Positions 24,559 to 37,170 of a DNA stretch of 64,000 nucleotides are shown here, one piece after another. The notes beneath the pieces were generated by a model. It searched no databases. It saw only the letters and a list, made by a program, of their open reading frames with translations, and was not told the origin of the DNA. The DNA lies in NCBI GenBank assembly GCA_905331475.1, contig CAJNYU010004083.1:1-64000 (forward strand), read 5' to 3'. The position numbers and the translations under genes were made by a program. This stretch comes from Rotaria socialis. Taxonomy: Eukaryota > Rotifera > Eurotatoria > Philodinida > Philodinidae. The first letter of the stretch is position 1; each line of letters starts with the position of its first letter.

Positions 24559-26846
24559 CTATGCAGTCCAAGGTCCATCATTGGGTGTTAGTTGTTGTTG
24601 CGATTCAACATTCACATATGATGAACTATTCTCTACTAATTCCATTTGATTTTTAAGTTGTTTTTTGATATTAAGACTACCAAGACGACATGCTGGATCT
24701 GCAATCCATAGTTCTTCACACAAACGAACAGCATGGCAAAGAATCTTAGAAAAAAAGATATTTATTCAAAAGCAAATTTTTTTTTCTGTTTTTAAATTAC
24801 TGGATTTGTTAACCATCGTTCAGATATAGCTGGTCGAATCTTTTTCGTACAGACTGCTTCACACATTTGTTCAATTGTTGGACTACTTGGATATATATCT
24901 TCGTAAGGTAATTGATAGGGATCAGCATCATTTACTACAGAAAAACGAAATTCCAATAAGAATTGCAAAAAAAAGAAAAAAGTTTTTATTTACCGTTCGG
25001 ACTCGTTTGACATCTTCTTAATAATTCCCAATAAACAAGACCCAATGCATAAATATCTGCAGCTTTAAATGATTCAAAACTACGTTGATTTAACGTATCA
25101 TCCAACACTTCAGGTGCCATATAACCTGAAACGAAAAAAAAATTCAAAATAACAACAAAATATGTCGATTTCCAATCAAAGCTTGATTTACGGTATGTGC
25201 CAACACGACTATTTGGTTGAATGTCAATGTTAACTTGTTCTTGATAAGATACATTTGCAGCTGTTGGATCTTTTCGTGATTTAGGTCGTGTACGAACTTC
25301 TTTTACAGCAAGCCCTAAATCTGCTATGCAACAAGATAGATCTTTTTTCACTAGAATATTCTTTGTTTTCAAATCACGATGAGCAAGTGCCACTTTGCCT
25401 AAAAACAAAACCGCACGAATTTAATATCAGCATTTAAGACCGCTTTTCTCTCTCTCTCTCTCTCTCTCTCTATACCATTGGTTGAATCAATCGGCATATG
25501 TAAATGACAAAGACCGCTGGCAATGCTTAACATCATTTTAATTAAGATTGGAACTGTTATTGTATGATTCATTAAGTAATCATAAGCAGAGCCATTTTCG
25601 TGATACTCAGTGACAAGCCAAAGTTGCGTATATGTCGATGCATCCTTAATAATGAAAGTTTTTTCTATCTATTGGTTCGATATCGAATCTCTATCTACCT
25701 TGTTATCGGCTGCGATATATCCAAGAATATTTTCATGTCTTAAACAAACAGTTTGATAGATATCGATTTCTCGAAGCCATGAACGTTCATCGTTCGCAGA
25801 AAAGATTTTAACAGCAACATGATCTTCACGCCATTTGCCTCGATGAACACTTCCATAACGACCCGAGCCAATCAGTTCTTCCAAGGTTATTTGTCGCGCA
25901 AGCGTACGTTGCATTAATAAAGGAAGCGCTAGAAACAAACAAACAATTTTCTAAAAATCATAATAAATCCATATTTAATTACCTGGCCCGACTGTACTAG
26001 TAGAGAATTCATCAAGGAGTGCAGTTAATGATTGATCAGTGGATATAGGTTCATCTCCATTTCGTTGCGAATGTTTTCCACGGTGAACGAATTTCAATAA
26101 ACGTTGAATGATAGTTTTTCTTTGATGATCGTCAACATATGAAATACCTTTCGAATAATCGGCTTTTCTATTCTCTATAGTTCTATGTCTTAAATACATA
26201 ATTAGACATCCAGTTAATAATAAGACAACAACAACAGCAATTGAAATAGCTATTATTAATATTAAGATAAACCAACTACCATTAGGTTGATGATGAACTG
26301 GATCACCTATTTTAATATTCACATTTTAATAAATTTTTCCCTGAAATCTATTTAGGCGTAGATCTACCTGACGCGTTTAGAGGATTTATTAAGGCATGGC
26401 GAATTTCTGTTGAGTAAGCATCAAGATCATTACAATAATCACGTTGGGCACAACAAACAATATAACGAGATGTACTATTACTACTGCATAGCATTCGCAT
26501 AAAGAAATATTCATTAACTATACATCTATAGATACAGTATACGTATTGAAATAAAAATATTTTTATTTAAAATAACAAAAATGACATACCCAGCAGTAAC
26601 ATGTATTTGACCATCATCGGGTTCTAACGTCCAACTTTCATAGCATGAATGATGTTGATGTGTTAGTTGGCATGTTGCAGAATTCGCATCACATTGTTCA
26701 TCTTTAGTGCACAAACATGTAATACTCTTGTTGAGTGGAGTATTATCATCAATATCAACTATTTGATTAGTAACATTTACTTCACTAATGACGATAGTTG
26801 TCGTCATGAGTAGAAAAATAAATATTCGTATTGATTTAAATATCAT
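24559..26846 (-). CDS. TGF-beta superfamily type I receptor Ser/Thr kinase (ALK-like)
   Basis: Nine exons (26846-26590, 26525-26368, 26306-25983, 25928-25699, 25644-25476, 25398-25192, 25125-24994, 24934-24801, 24744-24559) give 598 residues. A signal peptide is followed by a Cys-rich ligand-binding ectodomain ([10 protein letters not shown] ... [12 protein letters not shown]) and a transmembrane helix ([20 protein letters not shown]). The GS region reads [20 protein letters not shown]: the [12 protein letters not shown] part is kept but the SGSG core is not. Kinase motifs: [19 protein letters not shown]45 loop [39 protein letters not shown]. Ligand-bound type II receptor would phosphorylate the GS region so that this kinase can act on R-Smads. 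The L45 loop resembles the activin/TGF-beta subclass. An AG lies 3 nt before the ATG. Confidence 0.93.
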
Positions 26847-27461
26847 CCTCTAAATATAACTAGCGTCAATTGAAGAGTATTTTCGTATTAAAAGAATTCA
26901 TTCATGCATTTATTTTTCAAAAAATTCAATATAAATGTAATGAGAATGGAGAACAAGAAGAAGAAAAGAGGCTGTTTTTTCCGACTGGTCAAAGTGGCCC
27001 TGTCTAGCATAAGAACCAATAGAATTATTTTCTTTTCCTCTACGTTTACTTTATTCATACTAGACTTTTCAATTGCAAAATTTCACCAAATTAAAATATC
27101 TAAAATTGAAAAATTCTATGTTATTTACTTTTGGTACTATATATCATGATAGATGTCGCTATATTACTTTCTGTTATCAATTATCTTCGATATGGGTGTG
27201 CTCACAGGTAACATCCTATGATGCATATGTAAGAACTTAAATAGAAATAGTTTCCTCATGTAAATTAATGATATTGCCATAATAATAATTTGCATCGCGT
27301 ACGCTTATATAAATGCTTAATCGTCAAGTTTTTGCTTGGATTTCGAAGAACTGACAGAAGTGGATTATAATTAATACCATGTATGCCCACTGTGAACTGG
27401 GAATATGATTACATGCTTCGAATGAAACTTTGCGGAGTATTAGTTTTTACTCTAAGTCTTA
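26847..27461. other. Non-coding upstream region of the receptor gene
   Basis: AT-rich and without a gene; presumably contains the receptor promoter. Confidence 0.4.
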
Positions 27462-27469
27462 GTCATAAC

Positions 27470-27600
27470 TAGGGGTGGGCCATTAACATTAATTTAATAT
27501 TAATGTTAATGTTTCTCATTAACCATTAATATTAATGGTTAATGGAAATCATTAATTAATGTCATGAATTAAGTTCTGCTAAAAAGATGGTCCACCCCTA
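27470..27600. mobile_element. 131-bp hAT-type MITE with perfect 8-bp target duplication
   Basis: Ends are TAGGGGTGGGCCAT and ATGGTCCACCCCTA (one mismatch in 14). They are flanked by identical GTCATAAC at 27462-27469 and 27601-27608. The interior is an AT-rich palindromic ATTAATGTTAATG-type sequence without coding. The 8-bp duplication and the GGGTGGGC-like end are hAT hallmarks. The perfect duplication implies a fairly young insertion. Confidence 0.9.
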
Positions 27601-27844
27601 GTCATAACGTTGTATATTTCTTTTACATGTTAAGAACTATTCGTATTGATTTGATTCAAATCAGCATAGTTATTATAGAGTACATTAAATAACCTAGCAA
27701 TGATTATCATTTATCAAAATGTCATCCTTTCACATGAATCAATTCTAAAAAAAACTATTTTTTTCGTCCCGAAATCATAGAAAATCTGTGGTAACAAGAT
27801 TTTATGGATGATCAGCAATCGTTAAGCTAAAATTTATCTCAATA

Positions 27845-28724
27845 AGGTTCGCGCAAGGCGAACTTCGAGGGTATAGGTATGAGTGTGAATTTAAACAGTC
27901 TATATCTATACTTACACCAATAGCCACAGGCACATTCAAACCCCTTAAATGTTCATTTAGTTGTGGCAGCACTCATACAGAGAAGAAAATTTAAAAAAAG
28001 CTTCTAATTTTCCTAACAGTAGCAAACCTCACATAAAAAAATCGCACTCATATGTCATTTCTCCCATGTGGACGCATGAAAATCCCTCAAAAGCCTTTTG
28101 TAGACTCTCTAGAAACCATCTGACGATCTAGGCAGTGCCCCCATCGAATTCCCCATCGTTTCTAGCCTACTGGATGTTGTCTTGATTGTATTATTGAGGA
28201 ACTTCCAGAAAACCTGAAAACGGATTTTTAGGTTTCCGCGTAGTCCTAGGTAAAATCCGATTTTCTCAACGAAGAAAAGCAATTTCGAAAAATTACTCGG
28301 ATACTTTTGAAAAGAAGCATCTGACGATTTGAACCACGCAAAGAAATCGATTTTAACACCTGAGGAAAACGTTTTTAAAGGCTATTAAAAATTAGTTTTT
28401 GGACTTTGAAAATCGCGCTTGTATAAACCATGACGGGCAACCAATGTGGGGGGGGGGAGCGGCGCCTGGATCCTGGTGGATTCTAGAATCCATCAGGAGC
28501 CGCTAGGAGCCGCTTTTCCCCCCTTGCGGGGAACGCTTTAGGTGAAAAGCAAGTTTTAAGATATTTTTGATTCAGTCTGACGACTTTTTTCGATTCTCCA
28601 ACTGAAAAAAAGCATAGAAATAACTTAAAAAACATGTTTTCGTGATGGCCTAAAATTCTCTATCAGGTGAGGTATAAAAGACGAAAATTAAAAATTTTAC
28701 TCGAAGTTTGCCTTGCGCGAACCT
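27845..28724. mobile_element. 880-bp inverted-repeat element, TA-flanked, non-coding
   Basis: The terminal inverted repeats of about 25 bp begin AGGTTCGCGCAAGGCGAACT on the left and are mirrored as GTTTGCCTTGCGCGAACCT on the right, with TA just outside both ends (27843-27844, 28725-28726). No open frame of note. The interior holds a GC-rich hairpin centred near 28480 (GGATTCTAGAATCC). A non-autonomous DNA transposon, probably Tc1/mariner-like given TA. Confidence 0.75.
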
Positions 28725-28726
28725 TA

Positions 28727-31700
28727 TATTCCATGAAAAAAATGCCTACCTTCATATTTATATATCAAACAATTGCTTACATTACAAAAGAACGCACTGA
28801 GTATTTCAGCATAAGTTACACTAGATCTTGGAGTATTTCCTCTCTTTTCCTCTTCGTCAAAAAAAAACTTTTCTTTTATGCAAAACAATCCAATTATAAT
28901 GACCTTCCTCAACACATGTAATATTTATACAGAAGGATAAAGAATGTCTTGATCTGAAAAATTGTTAATTATGAGTGATGTTGGCAAGTAAATTTTATTT
29001 TTTGCGTGTAAAATTTTGGATCTATGACCCTTTTCAATGCTCATGATACTGCTCGCTAGCGAAAACAAGCTTGAGACTAACACTTGCGATTAGTTGTGCA
29101 TGCGCTATCGAAAAATCATACTTAAAAACTCTACATTTATCCTATGATACAACATTTTTTCGAAGGAATACATGGTAGAAATGAAATGTAAAAAGAGACT
29201 TTTAAAACATTAGATTCTCTATCATTCTATTTAAAAAAAGATAACATCTATATTTTCTGGGAATTAGAAATGTTAATGTGACTTATGAATTTATTCTGAG
29301 AACTACAATTTCTAGTATACGATGACTTACTGAACTGCTGACGTCTGTTGAGTTATCAATTTAAAGAGCACTCCATATTTTCCGTGCTCTCTGCTAGAAA
29401 ACTAATATAAAAACTTTAGCCGAGAAACAAAGTCTACTCTCAAGATCATTCCTACTATAAATGGACACTCGTAAAACAGTAGGTTTGTTAAATATCATAA
29501 ATATATTATTTTATAACTATTTTATCTAAATAGAATTTATCAATGTGTTTGAAAAGAAGTTCTCAGCATACATAAACGACTCGTTGCTTTAGGTTCAAAC
29601 CATTGTAAAAGAAACAATGTGTTGTACAAGCACATACTTACTTCTAGAGTACTTGTAGATTGCAATAACCCACATAATTTTAATTGAATTCTAAATCTTA
29701 GTTAATCTCTAGAAGTGTATCAAACACATGAACATGGTTTTATAGATGGCTAACATAAATAGACGTTATAGCCAATATGGTCGCATAATCTGGCATCCGG
29801 CAATAAGTGTGAAAATAATACTTTTTCAAGAATAATGATTGAAAGTACTTGCTAATCCTTAAAATAGCATTCATTTCAAAGTATTTGTCATGCACGATTT
29901 ATACTCAAAAATAACATCTCATTGGTGCCAATTATGCTTGACGTACAAAATGTCATATTCGGTAATAGATATGATGCCTTCGGGAACTTTATCAATGGTT
30001 CAATTAAATTATCAAAGTCAATCATTCGATTGGAAAGCGAACTACTTATTCTCACTATCAATTTTTTATTTATCATGCTTGTATAATTGTATCGACTGCG
30101 TAATCCACATTTGTTCTACACGAGAGAATATCCTATTTGCCATCAATCGATCGTTACTGATCTAACATAATAAATTTAATCTATTTAAACATGAACTAGA
30201 GCAGTAAGTTAGTTTTTAAATAGACGGATATTCATACAGGAACTTGTATCTGAATAAAATTATGTAGCGGGAAAATATTAGTATTTTTTTTCTCTCAATG
30301 GATCATCAATAATCGATTCGATCAAAACAAAGATGATCTCGTTCGATGATATTAAATCAGCAATAATCGTATCGTCAAGCATAGAAACCACAATTAATAA
30401 TCATCATTTCAATACTTATGTACTAGTAAATTGTTTTCATTCTTCTTGGCACGAATCTTTTCATTGATTACAATTCAGTGGAGTCATATGAAATTGAGTT
30501 TTAGTAAATATTAGTCTTCAGTTTTTTTCATTCTGACAGCTAAATGACAACAAATCGTAGCTGTTAAAGGTGTACACACAAGTGCACCTACATGCCTCTG
30601 TCAAATATACAGCATGCTAGCAGTTCTGTTTGCTTTTAACAAAAACAGCTCGGGATTATTTTTTGCGTTGCAAATCTGTGAGTTTTTTTTCTTATTGAAA
30701 ACACTCGTGACAAGGTAATTATGATGTTTTTTTAAATGGAGCCCAGACGAACAATTATCGATTTTTAATCAGAACGTGTTATGAAATAAATTGAATTCAA
30801 TTTATAGAAGAAGAAGAGAAAAAAAGCATAATTCATAGACATAGTTTATTGCCTATCAAAACAATAGTAGGATAGGATTATGTGCGTGTTGAAAAGACTT
30901 TTTTTTCCCGACATGAGCAGTCAAGAAACAATAGGAATGAGTGTAATTCTGTCGGTATATTTTCGAGAGACTAAATGTAATAAAAGTATAAGTCTTGTTT
31001 TAACGAGTCGATTTATAGTTTTGGCACGTCTCTTATGACAAATTCAAAAACTTTGATCTTCTGACTGTTTTGCTATTCTAACTTTTTTTAGTTTTCCCCA
31101 GATTTATAACCTGTTTACGAGCAGTGAAAACCATGAAAAGTAAGCATGTAGAAAAATACCATCACTTTACATATAGAACATATGTTTACCATGCGTGTAT
31201 GCTTTAGAGTCGTATCGATAGGTTTTCTTCTATTTACCGAATTCAGTGATTGCCTAGAAGCAATCCAAAATTTCAATAGAATCTATAAATGCGTTCGAAA
31301 TGAATAAATTCCATAGAAATATTCGATTGGTTTTGATAATTGCAACGATAAAATCGAATTTTCATAGGTTTTAGATTTGTAATTTCTTTGTCTTATACTT
31401 TAAAAGAGCGAGAAAAAAAAACAAATTGTCTACATGAGATTTTACATTTAAGAGAGATAATCAGAAGAATGAATAAAGGTTATAGTAAGAAGTCAAATTT
31501 ACAAAACAAAGACATGTCCAGTTGAAGATCAAAAGAATCGAGTAAATGAACTGTTATGTTTTTTTTTTCTTTTTCTCTTTCCTTTCTTTCTCATACTGTA
31601 GTTACGACAAGTGACAGAAATATAATGTGTAAGGCCACGCGGTGATGAACTTGGAATAAGAAAACGCGATTAGCTAGATCGATATATACATAGTAGTTAA

Positions 31701-32240
31701 GTCATGCAGCGACAAGTTGAATCTGAAAAAGAAACGAAACCGTACATCTTCGTTACTATCACCACGTTTTTCACGTACATTTCAGATGTTGTTGAGCCAC
31801 GTAAGATAGATAATTGTTATTTGCTAAATTATCATTTTTATTTGTAATATTTTCGTTTCTAAGTTCATCTCCATCACCAGTAAGATTTTTTTTTTCTATG
31901 AGACTAGTGTTTAAGTTTAGATGTTGATTTCCAGTAACTGATTCTCTAGTTCTTCTTTCCTCTACTAAAATCGTTCAAGAACAGTGAAGAAAAAAGTCGT
32001 CAATTTGAGCAGAGCCAGAGAAAAAAAACGCTTATAATCACGATAGTACATTTATGTTTTTTATTCTTTTTTTGCTTAAATAACCTTTACAGTTAACATT
32101 ATCCTACACGACGCGTATTTTCTTATTTTTCTTCTTGAGATACAAAAAAGAAAACTACGTAATTTTTAATCGTGTTATTTTTTGGTGTTATATTTCTACG
32201 TATTTTTTTTACAAAAGCTATTAATTCGACATTATAGAAT
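28727..32240. other. 3.5-kb non-coding region
   Basis: AT-rich with no supported gene, RNA or repeat. Short open frames (for example near 29890) lack homology-like features, good codon pattern or splice context. The last few hundred bp are the 5' region of the LIM gene. Confidence 0.45.
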
Positions 32241-33523
32241 ATGACAACAAATAAAAATGGCTATCAATCTTCAATTTGGGACGAACCAAGTCCTTATAAA
32301 CCCGCACAATGGCGGTCTACAATTACAGCACCTTTATGTGCACTTTGTAATAAAGCTGTTTTTCCAGCTGAAGAAGTTATTGGAGCTGGACAAAAATATC
32401 ATAAACTTTGTCTTAAATGCAGTAAGTTTTCATAGTGTATACTATTTCGATTGTTCCTATGGTCTATCGTCTAGTTTCATGCAATGCCTTACTCAATTCT
32501 GGGAATATAAATGAACATGATAAAAAAATCTATTGCGTCGGATGTTATCGTCGTCAATTTGGTCCACACGGGGGTTTGTATTTTTTCCTATTATTGACTT
32601 ACCCATACGCTAAATTTTAGTTGGACGTGGCCTTGGAACAACATCTTCAATTAATCTCGAAACACCACCTAGTAGTCCAAATATATTCAATCAATTAGAA
32701 TCAAAACCAAGTGATGAATTAGTAAATACTAAGAATGATAATTCTCAACAAGAAACATCATCATATTTGCCATTATCTCGAGTATCATCCGATGATCAGT
32801 CACGTCATAGTAATCCTCTCATGAACAGCGTCACCTTTATGGGTGGTGTGACTACAAGACAAACAGTATCAAATGTTCAACGTCAATCAACGACCAGTTT
32901 GACGAATGGAGCAGCTTTTAAAATGATGTCTATATCGGGAAATATTTGTCCACGTTGTTCAAAAAGTGTTTATTCAGCTGAAGAAGTTAAAGCTGCTGGA
33001 AAAGTAAGACACGTCGAATTGACGCTTGTATAATAATCGATTTCATCTTGGTTTTAGTCATTTCATAAACGATGTTATACATGTGCTCATTGTAAAAAAA
33101 GTATCAATGGTGGCCGATATTCAGAACATGAAGGAGAACTCTATGATAATAGTAAGACTATTTATTTCCTTTAATCTGAATTAATTCAAGGAAAAATTTG
33201 ACATAAATTTTCAATTGAGTTGCACGGGATTATTTTTCTAAATTACTTTTTTTAACACGAACATATGTAACAATACCTAAGCTTCAAATTGACTATTAAT
33301 TAAGAGAAACTAATGAATCATTTTCTTGAAATATTTGAAAGATCCAGAATAGACTCTAAGGCATAAATTATATCAAGTCGTTAACCGAAAAGTTTCACAA
33401 GAATAATACATATTGTTCAGCATGGGTTAAAAATTTTGTTTATTAGATTGCTATCAACGACTGTTTGGTCCAAAAGGTGTTGGTTATGGTATTGGATCAG
33501 GAGCATTATCAACTGGAACATAA
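32241..33523 (+). CDS. Two-LIM-domain CRP-type protein, copy A
   Basis: Five exons (32241-32421, 32475-32573, 32621-33003, 33058-33151, 33447-33523) give 277 residues. LIM1 (about 32-90) has all eight ligands: CALC, YHKLCLKCISC and YCVGC. A Ser/Thr-rich linker of about 125 residues follows. LIM2 (about 212-265) has CPRC and FHKRCYTCAHC, then LYDNNC, where Asp replaces the usual seventh-ligand Cys. The C-terminus FGPKGVGYGIGSGALSTG matches the Gly-rich segment after LIM domains in CRP/CSRP proteins, which bind actin/alpha-actinin and act in muscle and the nucleus. The fourth intron is 295 nt, versus 57 in copy B. An AG lies 1 nt before the ATG. Confidence 0.9.
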
Positions 33524-33739
33524 CTTCGATCGCTAGTCATTATCTCATACAGTGGTGCGAAAAATAAACGAAACAAAAACAAGTCTTCTTTTTTTTTCTA
33601 TAACCCTTTGACCCATGATTGTTGTTTTAGTTTGTTTTTTTTCTTTTTGTATTGACTAGATCTGATTTTTTATGGCTAATCCAGGCGTCTTATTTATATC
33701 TATTCTATTAAAAAACGAAATGAACACGAGAGAGAAGAA

Positions 33740-34704
33740 TTATGAAAAATTTTTATCTGGATGAAATTTGAAATCATAAATTACTTTTGCTGCTATACCG
33801 ATAAGCATAAGGAGAAGACAAAAAATAAGAAAACAAAACCATTCACCACCAGCATCATCGAAATTTTCTAATCGCGCTACAATACGACATGGTGCACCAG
33901 TGCCACCCTCGATTTTCATCGGTAGAACATCGAATGAAAACAATGTTTCACGTCGATTTGATAGATATGTTAGAACACGCTGAAGTTCAGCAACATTTTC
34001 TAAAACGTAAATATTTTCTTTGAATAAAATTCGATGTGCACGAAAATCTTTCGATGAACCAGGATCGACTAAAATTAATATCATAATAACACCATGAGAA
34101 AAGTAATTTAAAACTATTTACTTGATAAAGTATCGATTCCGACTCCAACAAGTTTATCGGAATATTTATTAACTAAATAGGAAGCTAATTGAACGCTAAG
34201 ACCAGGAAATTCAAGTTCTTCTCTCAGTTCACCACCGGCGTATGTTATTTGATCTGGCCAAAATTTTGATTTGCCTGTGTAAAATAATAAAACATAAAAT
34301 CCATTTGCTTGTTGCATAGCGTCTTCATTAAGATCTTCAATTTGTATTTCATAATTTCGTTTTCTCAAGCTTTTTTTCGATACATCAACAATCAACGCTT
34401 GAATCGATACTAAACGTTCGAATGGAATTTGTTCGACCGACCACGATGCATTCGATCCATGATACGGCGCATCAATATGAGTACCGAAATGTTCGCCTGT
34501 AATAAATGTATTCAATGCTTTAAAATAGGATTCATTTGTGTCACCGTCTAGTCCCCAACTTGTGTAAGTTTGTGTAAAATTAAAAGGCGTTAAACCAGGA
34601 AAAATTGGATTCGTTGACTTTATACTATGAGTTAAATCGAAATTAATTAAACTAAAAACTGCTTCAATATTTAGAAATACGAATAATAGATGAAGTAATT
34701 GCAT
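33740..34704 (-). CDS. Cyclase-family (PF04199-type) protein, membrane-anchored
   Basis: Two exons (34704-34122, 34068-33740) give 303 residues. A signal peptide (LLHLLFVFLNIEAVFS) leads into a cyclase / kynurenine-formamidase-type domain. The metal-binding motif EHFGTHIDAPYHGS is intact, and FPGLS plus GVGIDTLSIDPGSS and IYVLENVAEL follow as in the family. Unusually the protein ends in a hydrophobic helix (FLIFCLLLMLIGIAAKVIYD) and a short basic tail, so the enzyme should be tethered with its active site outside the cell or in the lumen. Substrate unknown. It lies between the two inverted LIM genes and is convergent with copy A. Confidence 0.88.
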
Positions 34705-36098
34705 TTAAAAGATACAAAACTAGTGAGTATTTCTTTCCTCTGTATTCTAGAAACAAAAAAAAAACAATCTTCAGCTGTATGTTATCTAACATATGCGGAA
34801 TAAAAGCGATTTTTTTCATTCTTTTCTTATCATTGTAAAGAATCGTTATTGTCGATAGTCATAAATGAATACAGAATAAATTTTGCCATGATTCAGTCGT
34901 TTTTAGGGTGCATCTTTTTTCTCTTTGCCTTATTCTTATCGATTTCTTTAAATTTATTTTTGCTGGGATAGAATCTGATCATCAGTTCCATTTCATTTAT
35001 AAATTGGTAGTAAAAATAATGCTCATTATTTTTGTGATTTATTTAGATCATTAAATTTATTTCGGCTGCAGCAAAAAAAGCCGAGTAGGAATTGTTTCAT
35101 GATCATGTAAGATATTGTGCAAGTTTATTCATATTTCAAAAATCAAACGATCATGAACGTAAGACCCACGTATTTGCCTATGATTTAACCTATGTATTGA
35201 TACACATAAATATCGGATTTTCAATGAATAAAATAGAATGATTAATATTTAGATTAATGAATAAAGTTGACAACTATTTAACTAACTTTGGCTAAGCTTA
35301 TTGTTATATTCTTAAGTATGTTAAAAGAGCAAAGAAATGATGATTACTAACTCATTGACATAAATGTCATCAGTGATTGTAGACATAGCAGCTTATCCTT
35401 CATTTCTTAATCACGACGTCTAGCACGAACATGACACTGACGATTGTATTAATAACATCAAACAAATAAACTATACTGGTCATGATTAATTATCTATTTC
35501 GTCTGTAAAAACAGTCGTTTTGCGAACTCATAAACATCGGAATATTTTGAAAAAAAATAATGAACAATTCCATGTACTCTTCAAATCAAGTATCACTTGA
35601 ATATGTAAATAATTCCTATGATTATATGACTTCAACGCTCATTAACATTTTTAAATGTTAAACAAGACATCACATATATCACCTTGTAATGCCTTTTGAC
35701 CGTTTTTTTCTTCTTCCATAAAATAAATCAAACTCATAACGAGTTCTACTGAACAATGAAAATCTCGCAATGAATCCCATTAGCAGTTGATCGATCTCTT
35801 TTGATGAATAACAGGAAGAAAAAAAAACGTCGTTTACAATGAAATAATATTCACAATTTATTCGTTCAATAATATTGTTCTACGTTATTCATGCAATACA
35901 CTCAATCATTGTATATATAGAAAACAAAAGCATATTTTCTTACTCTAGAATAACTACACCAAAGAAATATGTAGAAGACTAAGAGTCAGATTAGATAGAA
36001 TAAACCAAGGGAAAAGACAACACAAAAAACAATAAAACAAGGTATTCTATTTAGTTCATTTATAACGGCACCGGTGAAGAGAGAATTCATAATTGATT
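34705..36098. other. Non-coding spacer inside the inverted LIM pair
   Basis: AT-rich; no gene. It has no visible match to the flanks of copy A, so homology between the two LIM genes stops at the genes. Confidence 0.45.
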
Positions 36099-37170
36099 TT
36101 AACTTCCTGTTGATAATGTCGTTGATCCATTGCCATAACCAACACATTTAGGACCAAACAATCGTTGATAGCAATCTAAAATTATGAACATTTACAATAA
36201 AAAATTCAATTAAAGGAAATAAATAATCTTACTGTTATCATAGAGTTCTCCTTCATGTTCTGAATATCGGCCACCATTGATACTTTTTTTACAATGAGCA
36301 CATGTATAACATCGTTTATGAAATGACTAAAACCAAGATGAAATCGATTATTATACAAGCGTCAATTCGACGTGTCTTACTTTTCCAGCAGCTTTAACTT
36401 CTTCAGCTGAATAAACACTTTTTGAACAACGTGGACAAACATGTGCTGATATTGATTTCATTCGAAAAGATGATCCATTTGTTAAATTAGATGACGAAGG
36501 ACGAGCCATAGTCAACATTGTTTGTTTTATAGTCACTCCACCGATATATGTGACACTGTTCATGAGAGGATTACTGTGTCGTGAATCATCATCAGATGAT
36601 GTACGAGACGGTGATGAACCTGTTGATGTTTTTCGTTCATGACGTAATCCATCGGTAGTATCGATTATTTCAGTATGAAAATTAGATCTTGTTTGACTTA
36701 AACTAGGACTACTTGGTGGTGTTTCGAGATTAACTGATGCTGTTGTTCCGAGACTAACTGATGCTGTTGTTCCGAGACCACGACCCACTGCGACAAGAAG
36801 CAAAATTTTTCGTTATTTAAATATGAAAAATACTAACCTCCTCGTGGACCAAATTGACGACGATAACATCCGACGCAATAGATTTTTTTATCATGTTCAT
36901 TTATATTCCCAGAATTGAGTAAGGCATTGCATGAAACTAGACGGTAGACCATAGGAACAATCGAAATAGTATACACTATGAAAACTTACTGCATTTAAGA
37001 CAAAGTTTATGATATTTTTGTCCAGCTCCAATAACTTCTTCAGCTGGAAAAACAGCTTTATTACACAATGCGCATGATGGCGCTGAAACTGTTGATCGCC
37101 ATTGTATTGGTTTATATCCACTTTTAAGATCCCATTCAAACGTTTTGAAACCGCTTTTATTCGATGCCAT
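36099..37170 (-). CDS. Two-LIM-domain CRP-type protein, copy B
   Basis: Five exons (37170-36990, 36936-36838, 36787-36381, 36326-36233, 36175-36099) give 285 residues, with intron positions and phases identical to copy A. LIM1 and LIM2 are nearly identical to copy A, including Asp in LYDNNC. The N-terminus (MASNKSGFKTFEWDLKSGYK) and the linker have diverged; the linker here repeats LGTTASV. The end is GVGYG-like (VGYGNGST). Introns 1 and 3 are virtually identical to those of copy A. An AG lies 3 nt before the ATG. Confidence 0.9.

Noticed and set aside
24419-24649. Lys-rich plus-strand frame of 76 codons
   Set aside because: Overlaps the receptor kinase 3' end on the other strand; composition explained by AAA-rich flank.
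29890-30165. 91-codon plus-strand frame in the large spacer
   Set aside because: No recognisable motif, biased AT composition, and an equally open frame on the opposite strand.
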